In this document: in pieces, positions 7,552-15,613 of the stretch | Layout: every line of letters begins with the position of its first letter | How positions within the stretch are numbered: the stretch's first letter is position 1 | Assembly: GCF_013044515.1 (NCBI RefSeq) | Contig: NZ_JABEPR010000002.1 | Coordinates: 1-64,000, forward strand | DNA length: 64,000 nt | Reading direction: 5' to 3' | Origin: Sphingomonas sp. ID1715 | Lineage (GTDB): Bacteria > Pseudomonadota > Alphaproteobacteria > Sphingomonadales > Sphingomonadaceae | Notes under the pieces: generated by a model | Told to the model about the DNA's origin: nothing | Seen by the model: only the letters and a program-made list of their open reading frames with translations | Databases searched by the model: none | Made by a program: the position numbers and the translations under genes

Positions 7552-8510
7552 AGGTCGGTCATCCGCTTGAACGTCTCGGCATCGACGTTGCCGCCGGACA
7601 GCAGGACCAGGGTCCGCTCGCCCGGCTCGACCTTGCCCGACAGCAGCGCAGCGAGGGCGACCGCGCCGCCCGGCTCCAGCACCAGGCGCAGATGGTCGAA
7701 GGCCCAGCGCATCGCCGTGCCGGTCTCCGCTTCGGTCACGCTGAGGCCGCACGCTCCCCGACCGCGCAGGATGTCGAACGTCAGGGGTGCGACCTTGAGC
7801 GTCTGGAGGGCGTCGCACGACGTAGGCGGCGGCGCATTGCCGACCGGCATGATCTCGCCGGCCCGGAGCGAGCGGGTCATGTCGTCCCAACCTTCGGGCT
7901 CCACGACCACCATCTTTGCCTCCGGGATCGCCAATGCCAGACCGGCGGCGAGCCCCCCGCCGCCGCAGGGGGTCACGATCCGGTCCGGCGCGCCGCGGCC
8001 GATCGCCTGCAGTTGCGCCACTGCCTCGAGCCCCGCGCTGCCCTGCCCTTCCACAACCCAAGGGTCGTCGAAGCTCGGTACGACAACGGAGCCGCGCTCG
8101 TCGGCGATGCGCGCGGCGATCACCTCGCGCGCCTCGCGCATGCGGTCGTAGAGAATCACCTCCGCCCCGAGCGCCCGCGTGTTGTCGAGCTTCTTGGCCG
8201 GCGAATCGGCGGGCATGACGATGGTCGCGGCAATGCCGAGCCGCCGCGCTGCCCAGGCCAAGCCCTGTGCGTGATTGCCCGACGAGAAGGCGACGACGCC
8301 CCGCGCCCGCTCGTCGTCCGAAAGGTCGGTGAGTCGGTGCCACGCGCCGCGCAGTTTGAATGCGCCCATCGGCTGCAGCGATTCGACCTTCAGATACACA
8401 GTGCGCCCGCCGATCTCCGCCTGCAGCAGCGGCGTCGAACTCACGATTTTCTCTAGTTTCTTCAGCGCGTTGGTCACGCCTTCACGGTCAGGCTGGCGCC
8501 GTGAAATCAC
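7548..8510 (-). CDS. Threonine/serine dehydratase-like PLP enzyme (fold type II)
   Basis: A protein of 320 residues with the fold-type-II PLP signature: Lys in MGAFKLRGAWHRL, substrate loop SSGNHAQGLA and glycine-rich phosphate loop CGGGGLAAGLA. Members deaminate threonine or serine to 2-oxobutyrate or pyruvate, or act as serine racemases. It lacks the C-terminal regulatory ACT domains of biosynthetic IlvA, so it resembles the catabolic or racemase type. The GTG at 8510 is preceded by GGAG eight bases upstream. A two-helix membrane protein is translationally coupled downstream. A supply of 2-oxobutyrate for isoleucine is possible, but the ilv genes are far away in the window. Confidence 0.82.
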   Translation of the reverse strand: MISRRQPDREGVTNALKKLEKIVSSTPLLQAEIGGRTVYLKVESLQPMGAFKLRGAWHRLTDLSDDERARGVVAFSSGNHAQGLAWAARRLGIAATIVMPADSPAKKLDNTRALGAEVILYDRMREAREVIAARIADERGSVVVPSFDDPWVVEGQGSAGLEAVAQLQAIGRGAPDRIVTPCGGGGLAAGLALAIPEAKMVVVEPEGWDDMTRSLRAGEIMPVGNAPPPTSCDALQTLKVAPLTFDILRGRGACGLSVTEAETGTAMRWAFDHLRLVLEPGGAVALAALLSGKVEPGERTLVLLSGGNVDAETFKRMTDL

Positions 8511-8619
8511 GTTCTGTCTCCAAAAAGAAATACGGTTCGATTCACCGCTTTACAGGGGAGACCCCCAAACATATATCGCGCCTCCGCTGCCCCATGGGAC
8601 TTCCACCGCAAGGCAGTGA

Positions 8620-9894
8620 ATGTCGAAGCTGAAGACCAGGGTTCGTCCCTGGCATTGGAGGTCCCTTGAGTTGCACAAGCATCATAGCGCGCTGGGGCTA
8701 GCTGCCGCCCCCGTCAAGGCCGCCCGCGGCGGTCTTGAGATTGCCAGTGAACGCCCGGTCCAGCCGGTCACGCTCATTCGTCCGCATGCCGCCAAGCGTG
8801 CCGCCCGCTTCTTCGTGGAGAAGTTTCCGGGCAAGACGCTCTATGCGGTCAAGGCGAACCCGTCTCCCGACCTGGTCCGCATCCTGTGGGACAGCGGTGT
8901 CACGCATTATGACGTGGCCTCGATCGCCGAGGTCCGCATGGTGCGCGCGACGCTACCGGAGGCCGTGCTCTGCTTCATGCACCCGGTGAAGGCGGAAGAG
9001 GCGATCGCGGAAGCCTATTTCGATCATGGCGTCCGCACCTTCTCCCTCGACTCGATGGAGGAGCTGGAGAAAATCGTTGCCGCCACGGAGGGCGCTACCG
9101 ATTTGACCCTCTGCGTGCGGCTGCGCGTGTCGTCCGACTATTCGAAGCTGAGCCTCGCTTCCAAATTCGGTGTGTCGCCGACCGAGGCCAAGGACGTGCT
9201 GATCGCCGCTCGTCAGGCAGCGGACGCGCTCGGCATCTGCTTTCATGTCGGCAGCCAGGCGATGACGCCCGACGCGTATGCGCAGGCGATGGAACGCGTG
9301 CGGCAGGCGATCGTCGAGGCGGCGGTCACGGTCGACGTGGTCGATGTCGGCGGGGGCTTTCCGAGCTCCTATCCCGGCATGGAGCCGCCGCCGCTCGAAC
9401 TCTATTTCGAGACGATCCATCGCGCGTTCGAGAATCTGCCGGTGTCCTATTCGGCCGAACTCTGGGCCGAGCCGGGCCGCGCGCTGTGCGCCGAATATAG
9501 CTCGCTGGTGGTGCGCGTCGAAAAGCGCCGCGGCGAGGAGCTGTACATCAACGACGGCGCCTATGGCGCGCTGTTCGATGCCGCGCATGTCGGCTGGCGC
9601 TTCCCCGTCAGCCTGCTGCGCGAGCCGGACAGCCGCGCCAAGCCGATGGCGTTCAGCTTCTACGGGCCGACCTGCGACGATCTCGACCATATGGCGGGAC
9701 CGTTCATGCTGCCGGCGGACGTGCAGGCGGGCGACTATATCGAGATCGGCATGCTCGGCGCCTATGGCTGCGCGATGCGGACCGGGTTCAACGGCTTCGG
9801 CGTTGCCGAGGTGGTCGAAGTGGAAGACGAGCCGATGGTCTCGCTCTACACCGCCGTGGAGCGCGAGGTCGCCTCGAACGTCGTCAAGTTGTAA
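8620..9894 (+). CDS. Ornithine/lysine decarboxylase, fold type III PLP enzyme
   Basis: A 424-residue decarboxylase of the eukaryotic-like ODC/LDC/DapDC family, producing putrescine (or cadaverine). It has the PLP lysine in TLYAVKANPSPDL (about residue 78), the phosphate-binding GGGFPSSYPG and the active-site cysteine motif YGPTCDDLD. The first 40 residues (about MSKLKTRVRP to VKAARGG) are less typical and a downstream start cannot be excluded; the ATG at 8620 has AAGG upstream. It is divergent from the dehydratase and lies upstream of a deoxyhypusine-synthase-like gene, together a plausible polyamine pathway. Confidence 0.88.
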   Translation: MSKLKTRVRPWHWRSLELHKHHSALGLAAAPVKAARGGLEIASERPVQPVTLIRPHAAKRAARFFVEKFPGKTLYAVKANPSPDLVRILWDSGVTHYDVASIAEVRMVRATLPEAVLCFMHPVKAEEAIAEAYFDHGVRTFSLDSMEELEKIVAATEGATDLTLCVRLRVSSDYSKLSLASKFGVSPTEAKDVLIAARQAADALGICFHVGSQAMTPDAYAQAMERVRQAIVEAAVTVDVVDVGGGFPSSYPGMEPPPLELYFETIHRAFENLPVSYSAELWAEPGRALCAEYSSLVVRVEKRRGEELYINDGAYGALFDAAHVGWRFPVSLLREPDSRAKPMAFSFYGPTCDDLDHMAGPFMLPADVQAGDYIEIGMLGAYGCAMRTGFNGFGVAEVVEVEDEPMVSLYTAVEREVASNVVKL

Positions 9895-9910
9895 CTGCTG
9901 ACTGCCACTC

Positions 9911-10011
9911 TTCCCCTCCCGCTTGCTGGAGGGGCCGGCGGTGGGCCTGACTTGATGCGCAGCACGGGTCGGGCTTGCCCACCCTAACCCCTCCCGCAAG
10001 CGGGAGGGGAA
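9911..10011. repeat. Nested inverted repeat between the decarboxylase and DHS-like genes
   Basis: The 16-base arms TTCCCCTCCCGCTTGC (9911-9926) and GCAAGCGGGAGGGGAA (9996-10011) are perfect reverse complements. The right arm region also forms its own hairpin (CCCCTCCCGC-AA-GCGGGAGGGG). This is a typical dispersed extragenic palindrome and may also act as a transcript stabiliser or terminator between the genes. Confidence 0.8.
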
Positions 10012-10073
10012 CTGAACGGGTCTCCGCGTCCCCTTAACGACGCCGGTTATTGAGAAAACGGAACCTGAGACAC

Positions 10074-11123
10074 ATGAACACCCTCGCCAACGACACCCGC
10101 AAGGCGGAATTGCTCTCCACCACCGTCGAGCATGTCGACATCCGCTCGTTCGACGCGCGGCCGATCATCGACGCCATGGGCAAGATGAGCTTCACCAGCC
10201 GCGACCTCGCGCGCGCCACCGGCATCTACAACCAGATGCTGGAAGACAAGGACTGCACCATCTTCCTGGTGATCGCAGGCTCGACTTCGGCCGGCGGCTG
10301 CATGGACCTCTATGCCGAACTCGTCCGCTCCAACATGGTCGATGGTATCGTCGCCACCGGTGCGTCGATCGTCGACATGGATTTCTTCGAAGGCCTTGGC
10401 CACAAGCATTATCAGGCGCTCGAGATCCCGGACGACAACACGCTGCGCTCGCTCTACATCGACCGCATCTACGACACCTATATCGACGAAGAGCAGCTGC
10501 AGGATTGCGATCACACGATCGGCAAGATCGCCGACTCGCTGGAGCCGCGCCCGTACAGTTCGCGCGCCTTCATCCGCGAGATGGGCCGGTATCTGGCCGA
10601 GCACGGCAAGAAGGAGAACAGCCTCGTCAAGCTCGCCTATGAGCATGACGTGCCGATCTTCTGCCCGGCCTTCGTCGACAGTTCGGCGGGCTTCGGCCTC
10701 GTCAAGCACCAGGTCGACCGGATGAAGGAAGGCAAGCCCTATATGGTGCTCGACGCCATCGCGGACTTCCGCGAGCTGACCGACATCAAGATCAAGGCGG
10801 GCACCACCGGCCTGCTGATGATCGGCGGCGGCGTACCGAAGAACTTCATCCAGGACACGGTCGTCTGCGCCGAGATCCTTGGCCATGACGATGTCGAGAT
10901 GCACAAATATGCGGTGCAGATCACCGTTGCCGACGTGCGCGACGGCGCCTGCTCGTCGTCGACGCTGAAGGAAGCGGCGAGCTGGGGTAAGGTCGACACC
11001 GCGCTCGAGCAGATGGTGTTCGCCGAAGCGGGATCGGTGATGCCGCTCCTCGCCAGCGACGCCTATCATCGCGGCGCGTGGAAGACGCGTCCGAAGCGCG
11101 GCTGGGCGAAGCTGTTCGCCTGA
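10074..11123 (+). CDS. Deoxyhypusine synthase-family protein (possible homospermidine synthase)
   Basis: A 349-residue NAD-dependent aminobutyl transferase of the DHS family. It carries VIAGSTSAGG near the N-terminus, VVDSS-like substrate loop FVDSSAGFG, LLMIGGGVPKNF and, near residue 306, EAASWGKV, whose Lys forms the enzyme-imine intermediate in DHS. Bacteria lack the eIF5A substrate, so bacterial DHS-like proteins are thought to act on free polyamines; transfer of the butyl group to putrescine would give sym-homospermidine. The upstream decarboxylase supports this. The ATG at 10074 is preferred; a TTG at 10050 would extend it by eight residues. Confidence 0.83.
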   Translation: MNTLANDTRKAELLSTTVEHVDIRSFDARPIIDAMGKMSFTSRDLARATGIYNQMLEDKDCTIFLVIAGSTSAGGCMDLYAELVRSNMVDGIVATGASIVDMDFFEGLGHKHYQALEIPDDNTLRSLYIDRIYDTYIDEEQLQDCDHTIGKIADSLEPRPYSSRAFIREMGRYLAEHGKKENSLVKLAYEHDVPIFCPAFVDSSAGFGLVKHQVDRMKEGKPYMVLDAIADFRELTDIKIKAGTTGLLMIGGGVPKNFIQDTVVCAEILGHDDVEMHKYAVQITVADVRDGACSSSTLKEAASWGKVDTALEQMVFAEAGSVMPLLASDAYHRGAWKTRPKRGWAKLFA

Positions 11124-11133
11124 AGGCATATTG

Positions 11134-11185
11134 ACCCTCTCCGTTCGCTCGCGCACGTTCCGCGCGCATAACGAACGGGGAGGGT
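11134..11185. repeat. Inverted repeat upstream of the MAPEG genes
   Basis: Arms ACCCTCTCCGTTCG (11134-11147) and CGAACGGGGAGGGT (11172-11185) pair with one mismatch around a GC-rich loop. It lies between the DHS-like gene and the first MAPEG gene and ends eight bases before the latter's ATG, so it probably carries that gene's ribosome binding site (GGGGAGGG). It could act as a hairpin that stops or stabilises the upstream transcript. Confidence 0.65.
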
Positions 11186-11192
11186 TCGATAC

Positions 11193-11621
11193 ATGAAAGC
11201 CGATCTTCTGGCGCCGGCCGCCGTGCTGGTGCTGTGGACGCTGGTGATGCTCGTCTGGATGGCGGGCACCCGGCTGCCGGCACTCAAGGCCGCCGGCATC
11301 GACATGAGCAAGGCCGTCGGGGGACGCGGCCAGGACCTCGAAACGGTACTGCCAGCCAGCATCAACTGGAAAGCGCATAATTATGCGCATCTCGTCGAAC
11401 AACCGACGCTGTTCTACGCGATCATTGCTATCCTCGCGATCATGGGACAGGTGAGCAGCACCGCCGTCATCCTGGCCTGGGCCTATGTCGCCCTGCGCAT
11501 CGCTCACAGTCTGGTCCAGGCAACGGTGAACAAGATCGCCTGGCGCTTTCCGCTCTTCGCCGCCTCGACGCTGGTGCTGCTGATCCTCGCCATCCTGGCG
11601 CTGATGCGGACGCTCGGCTGA
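11193..11621 (+). CDS. MAPEG family membrane protein (first of a tandem pair)
   Basis: A 142-residue integral membrane protein with four hydrophobic helices. The signature INWKAHNYAHLVEQPTLFYA, followed by YVALRIAHSLVQATVNK, is diagnostic for the MAPEG family (membrane-associated proteins in eicosanoid and glutathione metabolism). Bacterial members are often glutathione transferases or peroxidases of uncertain substrate. The stop TGA shares its last base with the ATG of the next, paralogous gene (TGATG), so both are co-translated and may assemble together. Confidence 0.85.
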   Translation: MKADLLAPAAVLVLWTLVMLVWMAGTRLPALKAAGIDMSKAVGGRGQDLETVLPASINWKAHNYAHLVEQPTLFYAIIAILAIMGQVSSTAVILAWAYVALRIAHSLVQATVNKIAWRFPLFAASTLVLLILAILALMRTLG

Positions 11622-12064
11622 TGGAAACCAGCCCCATGCTCGCACCCGTGGTGGTGCTGGTCGCCTGGTCGCTGGTCATGTGGCTGTGGCTTTACGCGAC
11701 GCGCATTCCCGCGATGCGCCGCGCGAAGACCAAGCTCGATCCGCGGCTGCCACCGTCCGAGCTGGTCGGCAGCCTGCCGCCCGAGGTCCGCTGGAAGGCG
11801 GACAATTACAACCACCTGATGGAGCAGCCGACGATCTTCTACGCGATCGCGCTGACTCTAGCTGTCGCCGACATGGCGGCCGGTGACGCGGGCAGCGGAC
11901 TGAACATCATCCTTGCATGGTTCTACGTGATCCTCAGGATCATCCACAGCCTTGTCCAGGCGACGGTCAACATCATCCTGCTGCGCTTCACCATCTTCAT
12001 GCTGGCCAGCCTGTGCCTGGTGGGGCTGACCTGGGGAGCGGCGAAGGTCGTGTTCGGCCTTTAG
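11621..12064 (+). CDS. MAPEG family membrane protein (second of a tandem pair)
   Basis: A 147-residue paralogue of the preceding gene, with the same four-helix layout and conserved motifs VRWKADNYNHLMEQPTIFYA and FYVILRIIHSLVQATVN. Tandem duplication is the simplest origin. MAPEG enzymes are trimers, so a heteromeric complex is possible but untested. Its stop TAG overlaps the GTG start of the nitrilase gene, linking all three in one operon. Confidence 0.85.
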   Translation: METSPMLAPVVVLVAWSLVMWLWLYATRIPAMRRAKTKLDPRLPPSELVGSLPPEVRWKADNYNHLMEQPTIFYAIALTLAVADMAAGDAGSGLNIILAWFYVILRIIHSLVQATVNIILLRFTIFMLASLCLVGLTWGAAKVVFGL

Positions 12065-13014
12065 TGACAAAGCTGCGGGTTGCGATCGTCCAGGCAGCGC
12101 CGCTGCCGCTCGCCATCGGCGACGGCATCGCTGCCCTGTTGAACCACGTGAAGGAGGCCGCCGCGGCCGGGGCCAGGGTCATCGCGTTCGGCGAGACCTT
12201 CCTCGGCGGCTATCCGCTGTGGCTGGACGAGGCGCCCGGCGCCGCGCTGTGGGATCATCCCGGCTCCAAAGCCTTGCACCGGCTGCTGCTGGAGCAGGCA
12301 GTGGTCGGTGCCGACCCCCGGCTGGCACCACTCCAGGAGTTGGTCGACGCTTACGACTTGGTCGTGTCCGTCGGGACGCATGAGCGGGTGCGCGGTAGCC
12401 TCTACAACACCCAGTTCACGTTCCGCGCTGGCCAGGCGCCGCTGCCCCACCGCAAGCTCGTGCCCACCCATGGCGAGCGGCTGATCTGGGCGCGAGGCGA
12501 CGGCGCGACGCTCAACGTGCACGATGCGCCCTGGGGAAGGCTGGGCAACCTGATCTGCTGGGAGCATTGGATGCCGCTCGCCCGCGCGGCGATGCATCGC
12601 CTCGGCGAGACCGTGCATGTCGCCGCATGGCCGACGGTTCGCGAAACCTACGCGATCGCGTCGCGCCATTATGCGTTCGAGGGGCGGTGCTTCGTGCTTG
12701 CCGCGGGCACGATCCAGCAGCGCTACGATGTGCTCGAGGGGCTGGAGCGCCTGGGCGGACATGCCGAGGCGCGAGCCATGCTGGAGCTGATGCCGGAACG
12801 GCTTCAGTTCGGCGGCAGCCTGATCGCCGGTCCTGACGCTATGGTGATCGCGCAGGCCAAGGCGGGGGCGGAGCTGCTTCTCGCGGATCTCGATCTGTCG
12901 CGCAGCGCCGAGGAGCGCGCCGCGCTGGACACCGACGGCCATTACTCCCGCCCCGACATCTTCGAGCTTCGCATCGATATGCGGGCGAAAGACGGCATCA
13001 TCTTCGAAAGCTAG
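12064..13014 (+). CDS. Nitrilase family hydrolase
   Basis: A 316-residue protein with the complete nitrilase Glu-Lys-Cys triad: Glu44 in AFGETFLGGYP, Lys131 in LPHRKLVPTHGERLIWARGDG and Cys165 in NLICWEHWMPL. The ICWEHW context and the GDG segment match true nitrilases, which convert R-CN to the carboxylic acid and ammonia, rather than amidases. The GTG at 12064 overlaps the preceding MAPEG stop. The last 17 bases overlap the convergent methyltransferase gene. Co-translation with MAPEG proteins suggests a detoxification role, but the substrate cannot be read from sequence. Confidence 0.87.
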   Translation: MTKLRVAIVQAAPLPLAIGDGIAALLNHVKEAAAAGARVIAFGETFLGGYPLWLDEAPGAALWDHPGSKALHRLLLEQAVVGADPRLAPLQELVDAYDLVVSVGTHERVRGSLYNTQFTFRAGQAPLPHRKLVPTHGERLIWARGDGATLNVHDAPWGRLGNLICWEHWMPLARAAMHRLGETVHVAAWPTVRETYAIASRHYAFEGRCFVLAAGTIQQRYDVLEGLERLGGHAEARAMLELMPERLQFGGSLIAGPDAMVIAQAKAGAELLLADLDLSRSAEERAALDTDGHYSRPDIFELRIDMRAKDGIIFES

Positions 13015-14179
13015 CGGCCAGCTCGACATGCGTCGACCAGCGGAACTGGCCGACCGGCGTCACGCGTTCCAGCCGGTAGCCGCCCTCGACGAGCAACCGC
13101 GCGTCGCGCGCGAAGCTTGCCGGGTTGCACGAGACATAGGCGATCCGCGCCACCCTTGAAGCGGCCAGTTGGCGCACCTGCGCCTCGGCGCCCGCGCGGG
13201 GAGGGTCGAGCACGACCGCGTCGAAGCGATCGAGTTCCGCCGTCGCGAGCGGTCGACGATAAAGGTCGCGGTGGTCGGCAAAGACGGACGGTCGCGCCGC
13301 CTTGAGGGCGAGCACCGCATCGCGCGAGGCCTCGGCGGCATAGACTTTCCCCCTGAGGTTCAGCGCGAAGGTGCCGAGGCCGGAAAACAGATCGGCAAGG
13401 ATGCCGGCGCCATCCACGCCGTCGAGGACGGCTCGGACCAGGGCCTCCTCGCCGTCCGCGGTCGCTTGCAGAAAGGCGTCGTGAGGCAAGGCCACGGGCG
13501 CTCCGCCGAGGGTGATCGTGACCGGCTCGGGCTCCCAGCGGGTCTGCGGCCCGACACCATCGTCGATAGAGAGCCGCGCGAGGCGATGAGCCTGCGCGAA
13601 TTCCGTCAGCGCCTCGGCCGCCGCCAATCCGTCGGCGAGTGCTGCTTCGATCAGCAAGTCGACGCCTTGATCGGCGAGCGCCATCTTCACTGTCGCGGCC
13701 CCGCGGTCTTTCAGCTGGCTCGCGAGCAGCTTCCTCAGCGGCTGCACGAGCCCGAACAGCTCCGGCCGTAGGATATGGCACTCATGCATATCCTCGATGC
13801 GGTTGCTGCGCTCCTGCTTGAAGCCGAGCAGTACCCGCTTGCCGACCCGGTGCGCGCTGAGGCTCGCCCGTCTGCGGCTGTTCGGCGGCGAAAGGTGCAC
13901 GCGCGCAAACTCCGGCAGAGCCACGCGCTGCGCCTCCAGCGCGGCCACGATCCGGTCACGGACGAAGCCGGCATAGCTCTGGTCCTCGAGGTGCTGGAGC
14001 TGGCAGCCGCCGCATTCCGGAAAGTGGCGGCATGGCGGCTGCCGATGATGCGGGCCTAGCTCGACGCTGCCATCACCGCGCAGCCGGTCGCCGGGTGCCG
14101 CAAGCGCAGCAAAGCGTCCATCCGTGGTGACGCCCTCTCCCCGCGCTGCGACGCGCACGATCAGGTCGGGATCGCTCAC
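12998..14179 (-). CDS. Class I SAM RNA methyltransferase, TrmA/RumA (uracil-C5) family
   Basis: A 393-residue m5U methyltransferase. An N-terminal cysteine cluster (CRHFPECGGCQLQHL, with a further Cys near HECHIL) fits the 4Fe-4S site of RumA/RlmD proteins. The SAM-binding region has LADLFSGLGTFALNL, then VVLDPPRAGA and the catalytic Cys in IAYVSCNPASFARD. The likely target is a uridine of 23S rRNA, but the exact position cannot be assigned. Its ATG overlaps the stop of the NAD(P)HX repair gene (ATGA), and it is the last gene of the ispE-to-methyltransferase transcription unit. Confidence 0.87.
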   Translation of the reverse strand: MSDPDLIVRVAARGEGVTTDGRFAALAAPGDRLRGDGSVELGPHHRQPPCRHFPECGGCQLQHLEDQSYAGFVRDRIVAALEAQRVALPEFARVHLSPPNSRRRASLSAHRVGKRVLLGFKQERSNRIEDMHECHILRPELFGLVQPLRKLLASQLKDRGAATVKMALADQGVDLLIEAALADGLAAAEALTEFAQAHRLARLSIDDGVGPQTRWEPEPVTITLGGAPVALPHDAFLQATADGEEALVRAVLDGVDGAGILADLFSGLGTFALNLRGKVYAAEASRDAVLALKAARPSVFADHRDLYRRPLATAELDRFDAVVLDPPRAGAEAQVRQLAASRVARIAYVSCNPASFARDARLLVEGGYRLERVTPVGQFRWSTHVELAASFRR

Positions 14180-15537
14180 AGGCTATCCGACAGACGCTTG
14201 GCAAGTTCGTCGGCGGTGAACCCTGCACCGAGGCTGCGCGAGGCGGCGCCGTGCAACCACACGCCCGCCTGTGCTGCCTCGAAGGGCGCCAGTCCGCGCG
14301 CCAGCATCGCGCCGATCGCGCCGGCCAACACGTCGCCGGTGCCCGCGGTCGAGAGCCAGGGCGAAGCGTCGCAGGCAATCGCCGCCCGTCCGTCCGGAGC
14401 GGCGATGACCGTGTCCGGTCCCTTGTAGACGATCACAGCGCCCAGGCTTTCGGCGGCGGCCCGGGCGGACTCCACCTTAGAGGCGTGGTCGACATGGGGC
14501 ATCAAGGCCCGGAATTCGCCGGCATGCGGCGTGAGGACGGCCGGGCTGTCAAGCTTCTGCCCCTTGAGCAGGTGGAGCGCGTCGCCGTCGATCAGGAGCG
14601 GTCGCCCGATTGCCAAGGCATGACGCAACGCCCAGTCCGCGTCGGGCCCGCGGCCGAGGCCCGGCCCGATCACCAGCGCGCCGACCCGAGGATCGGCAAG
14701 CGTGCCGACCAGTTCACCGATGCTCCGCCGCACGATCGCATGCGGCGTTCGGTGAGCCACATCCCGTTGCAGGAGCACGACATAGCCGGCACCCGCATGG
14801 AGCGCCGCGGTCGCCGCCAATTCGCCCGCGCCCGGCATCGCGCCGCCCACCACCGCGACCAGCCCGCGCGTATATTTGTGGTCGTCGGGACCAGGTGCCG
14901 CGAGCGTAGGCTGAGCGACTTCGATGAGGTTGCTGCGAGCATCGACACCGATATCCACCGTCACGATGCGGCCGCACCGCCCGGCTGCCGGGTAGAGTCG
15001 ATGCGCCGGCTTCAGGCAGCCGAAGGTGACGGTAAGATCGAAGGCCGGCACCGGACTGAGGCAGGCGCCCGTGTCGGTTTCGACACCGCTCGGCAGGTCG
15101 ACGGCCACTGTCGCACGCGCGCGTGCGGCAAGGTCGTTCAGTCGATCCGCAATCGCCGGGTCGAGTCCACGCGTCAGTCCAGTCCCGAACAGGGCATCGA
15201 TGAGCAACGGGGCCGGGCCGGCGCTCGCGATGCGCTCGACAGGACCCGACCATGCCGTGCGCGCCGCCGCCGCAGCCCCCGCCTTCGGCTCGCCAAGTGC
15301 TGCGACCCGCACCGGCACGCCGCGCTGCTGCAGATAACGCGCCGCGACATAGCCGTCGCCGCCGTTATTGCCCGGCCCGCACAGCACCAAAGTGGGCACC
15401 GGCCCGGCAAAGCGCCAGGCTGCCTCCGCGACGCCTTGCCCAGCCCGCTCCATCAACAGCTCGACGGGCGTGCCAGCGGCGATGGCGCGCTCCTCAGCGG
15501 CGCGCATTTCGGCAGCGGTCAGGATGTATCCCGGCAA
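14176..15537 (-). CDS. nnr: Bifunctional NAD(P)H-hydrate epimerase / ADP-dependent dehydratase
   Basis: A metabolite-repair enzyme restoring damaged NADHX and NADPHX. The N-terminal epimerase (YjeF_N) part carries LTAAEMRAAEERAI and LVLCGPGNNGGDGYVAARYL. The C-terminal ribokinase-like dehydratase has LLIDGDALHLL, LTPHAGEF and STAGTGDVLAGAIGAML. I chose the TTG at 15537 because GGAG lies six bases upstream; the alternative GTG at 15573 would lie inside a palindromic repeat and add 12 residues read from it. Part of the ribosome binding site appears to come from the repeat edge. It lies between ilvD and the methyltransferase gene. Confidence 0.9.
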   Translation of the reverse strand: MPGYILTAAEMRAAEERAIAAGTPVELLMERAGQGVAEAAWRFAGPVPTLVLCGPGNNGGDGYVAARYLQQRGVPVRVAALGEPKAGAAAAARTAWSGPVERIASAGPAPLLIDALFGTGLTRGLDPAIADRLNDLAARARATVAVDLPSGVETDTGACLSPVPAFDLTVTFGCLKPAHRLYPAAGRCGRIVTVDIGVDARSNLIEVAQPTLAAPGPDDHKYTRGLVAVVGGAMPGAGELAATAALHAGAGYVVLLQRDVAHRTPHAIVRRSIGELVGTLADPRVGALVIGPGLGRGPDADWALRHALAIGRPLLIDGDALHLLKGQKLDSPAVLTPHAGEFRALMPHVDHASKVESARAAAESLGAVIVYKGPDTVIAAPDGRAAIACDASPWLSTAGTGDVLAGAIGAMLARGLAPFEAAQAGVWLHGAASRSLGAGFTADELAKRLSDSL

Positions 15538-15545
15538 ACCCTTCT

Positions 15546-15602
15546 CCGTTCGTGTCGAGCGAAGTCGAGACACGCTTCTCGACTACGCTCGAAGCGAACG
15601 GG
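15546..15602. repeat. Palindromic repeat at the 5' end of the NAD(P)HX repair gene
   Basis: An imperfect inverted repeat of about 57 bases, starting CCGTTCG and ending CGAACGG, with the internal core TCGAGCG(A/T)AGTCGAG. It shares that core with the element inside the desulfurase gene. It separates ilvD from the epimerase/dehydratase gene and is open in frame with the latter, so it may be partly translated if the GTG at 15573 is used. Confidence 0.75.
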
Positions 15603-15613
15603 TGAAAAGACTC

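Noticed and set aside
8511-8619. Possible leader peptide or riboswitch upstream of the PLP dehydratase
   Set aside because: A 21-codon minus-strand frame exists but shows no threonine, isoleucine or serine run, and no terminator follows.
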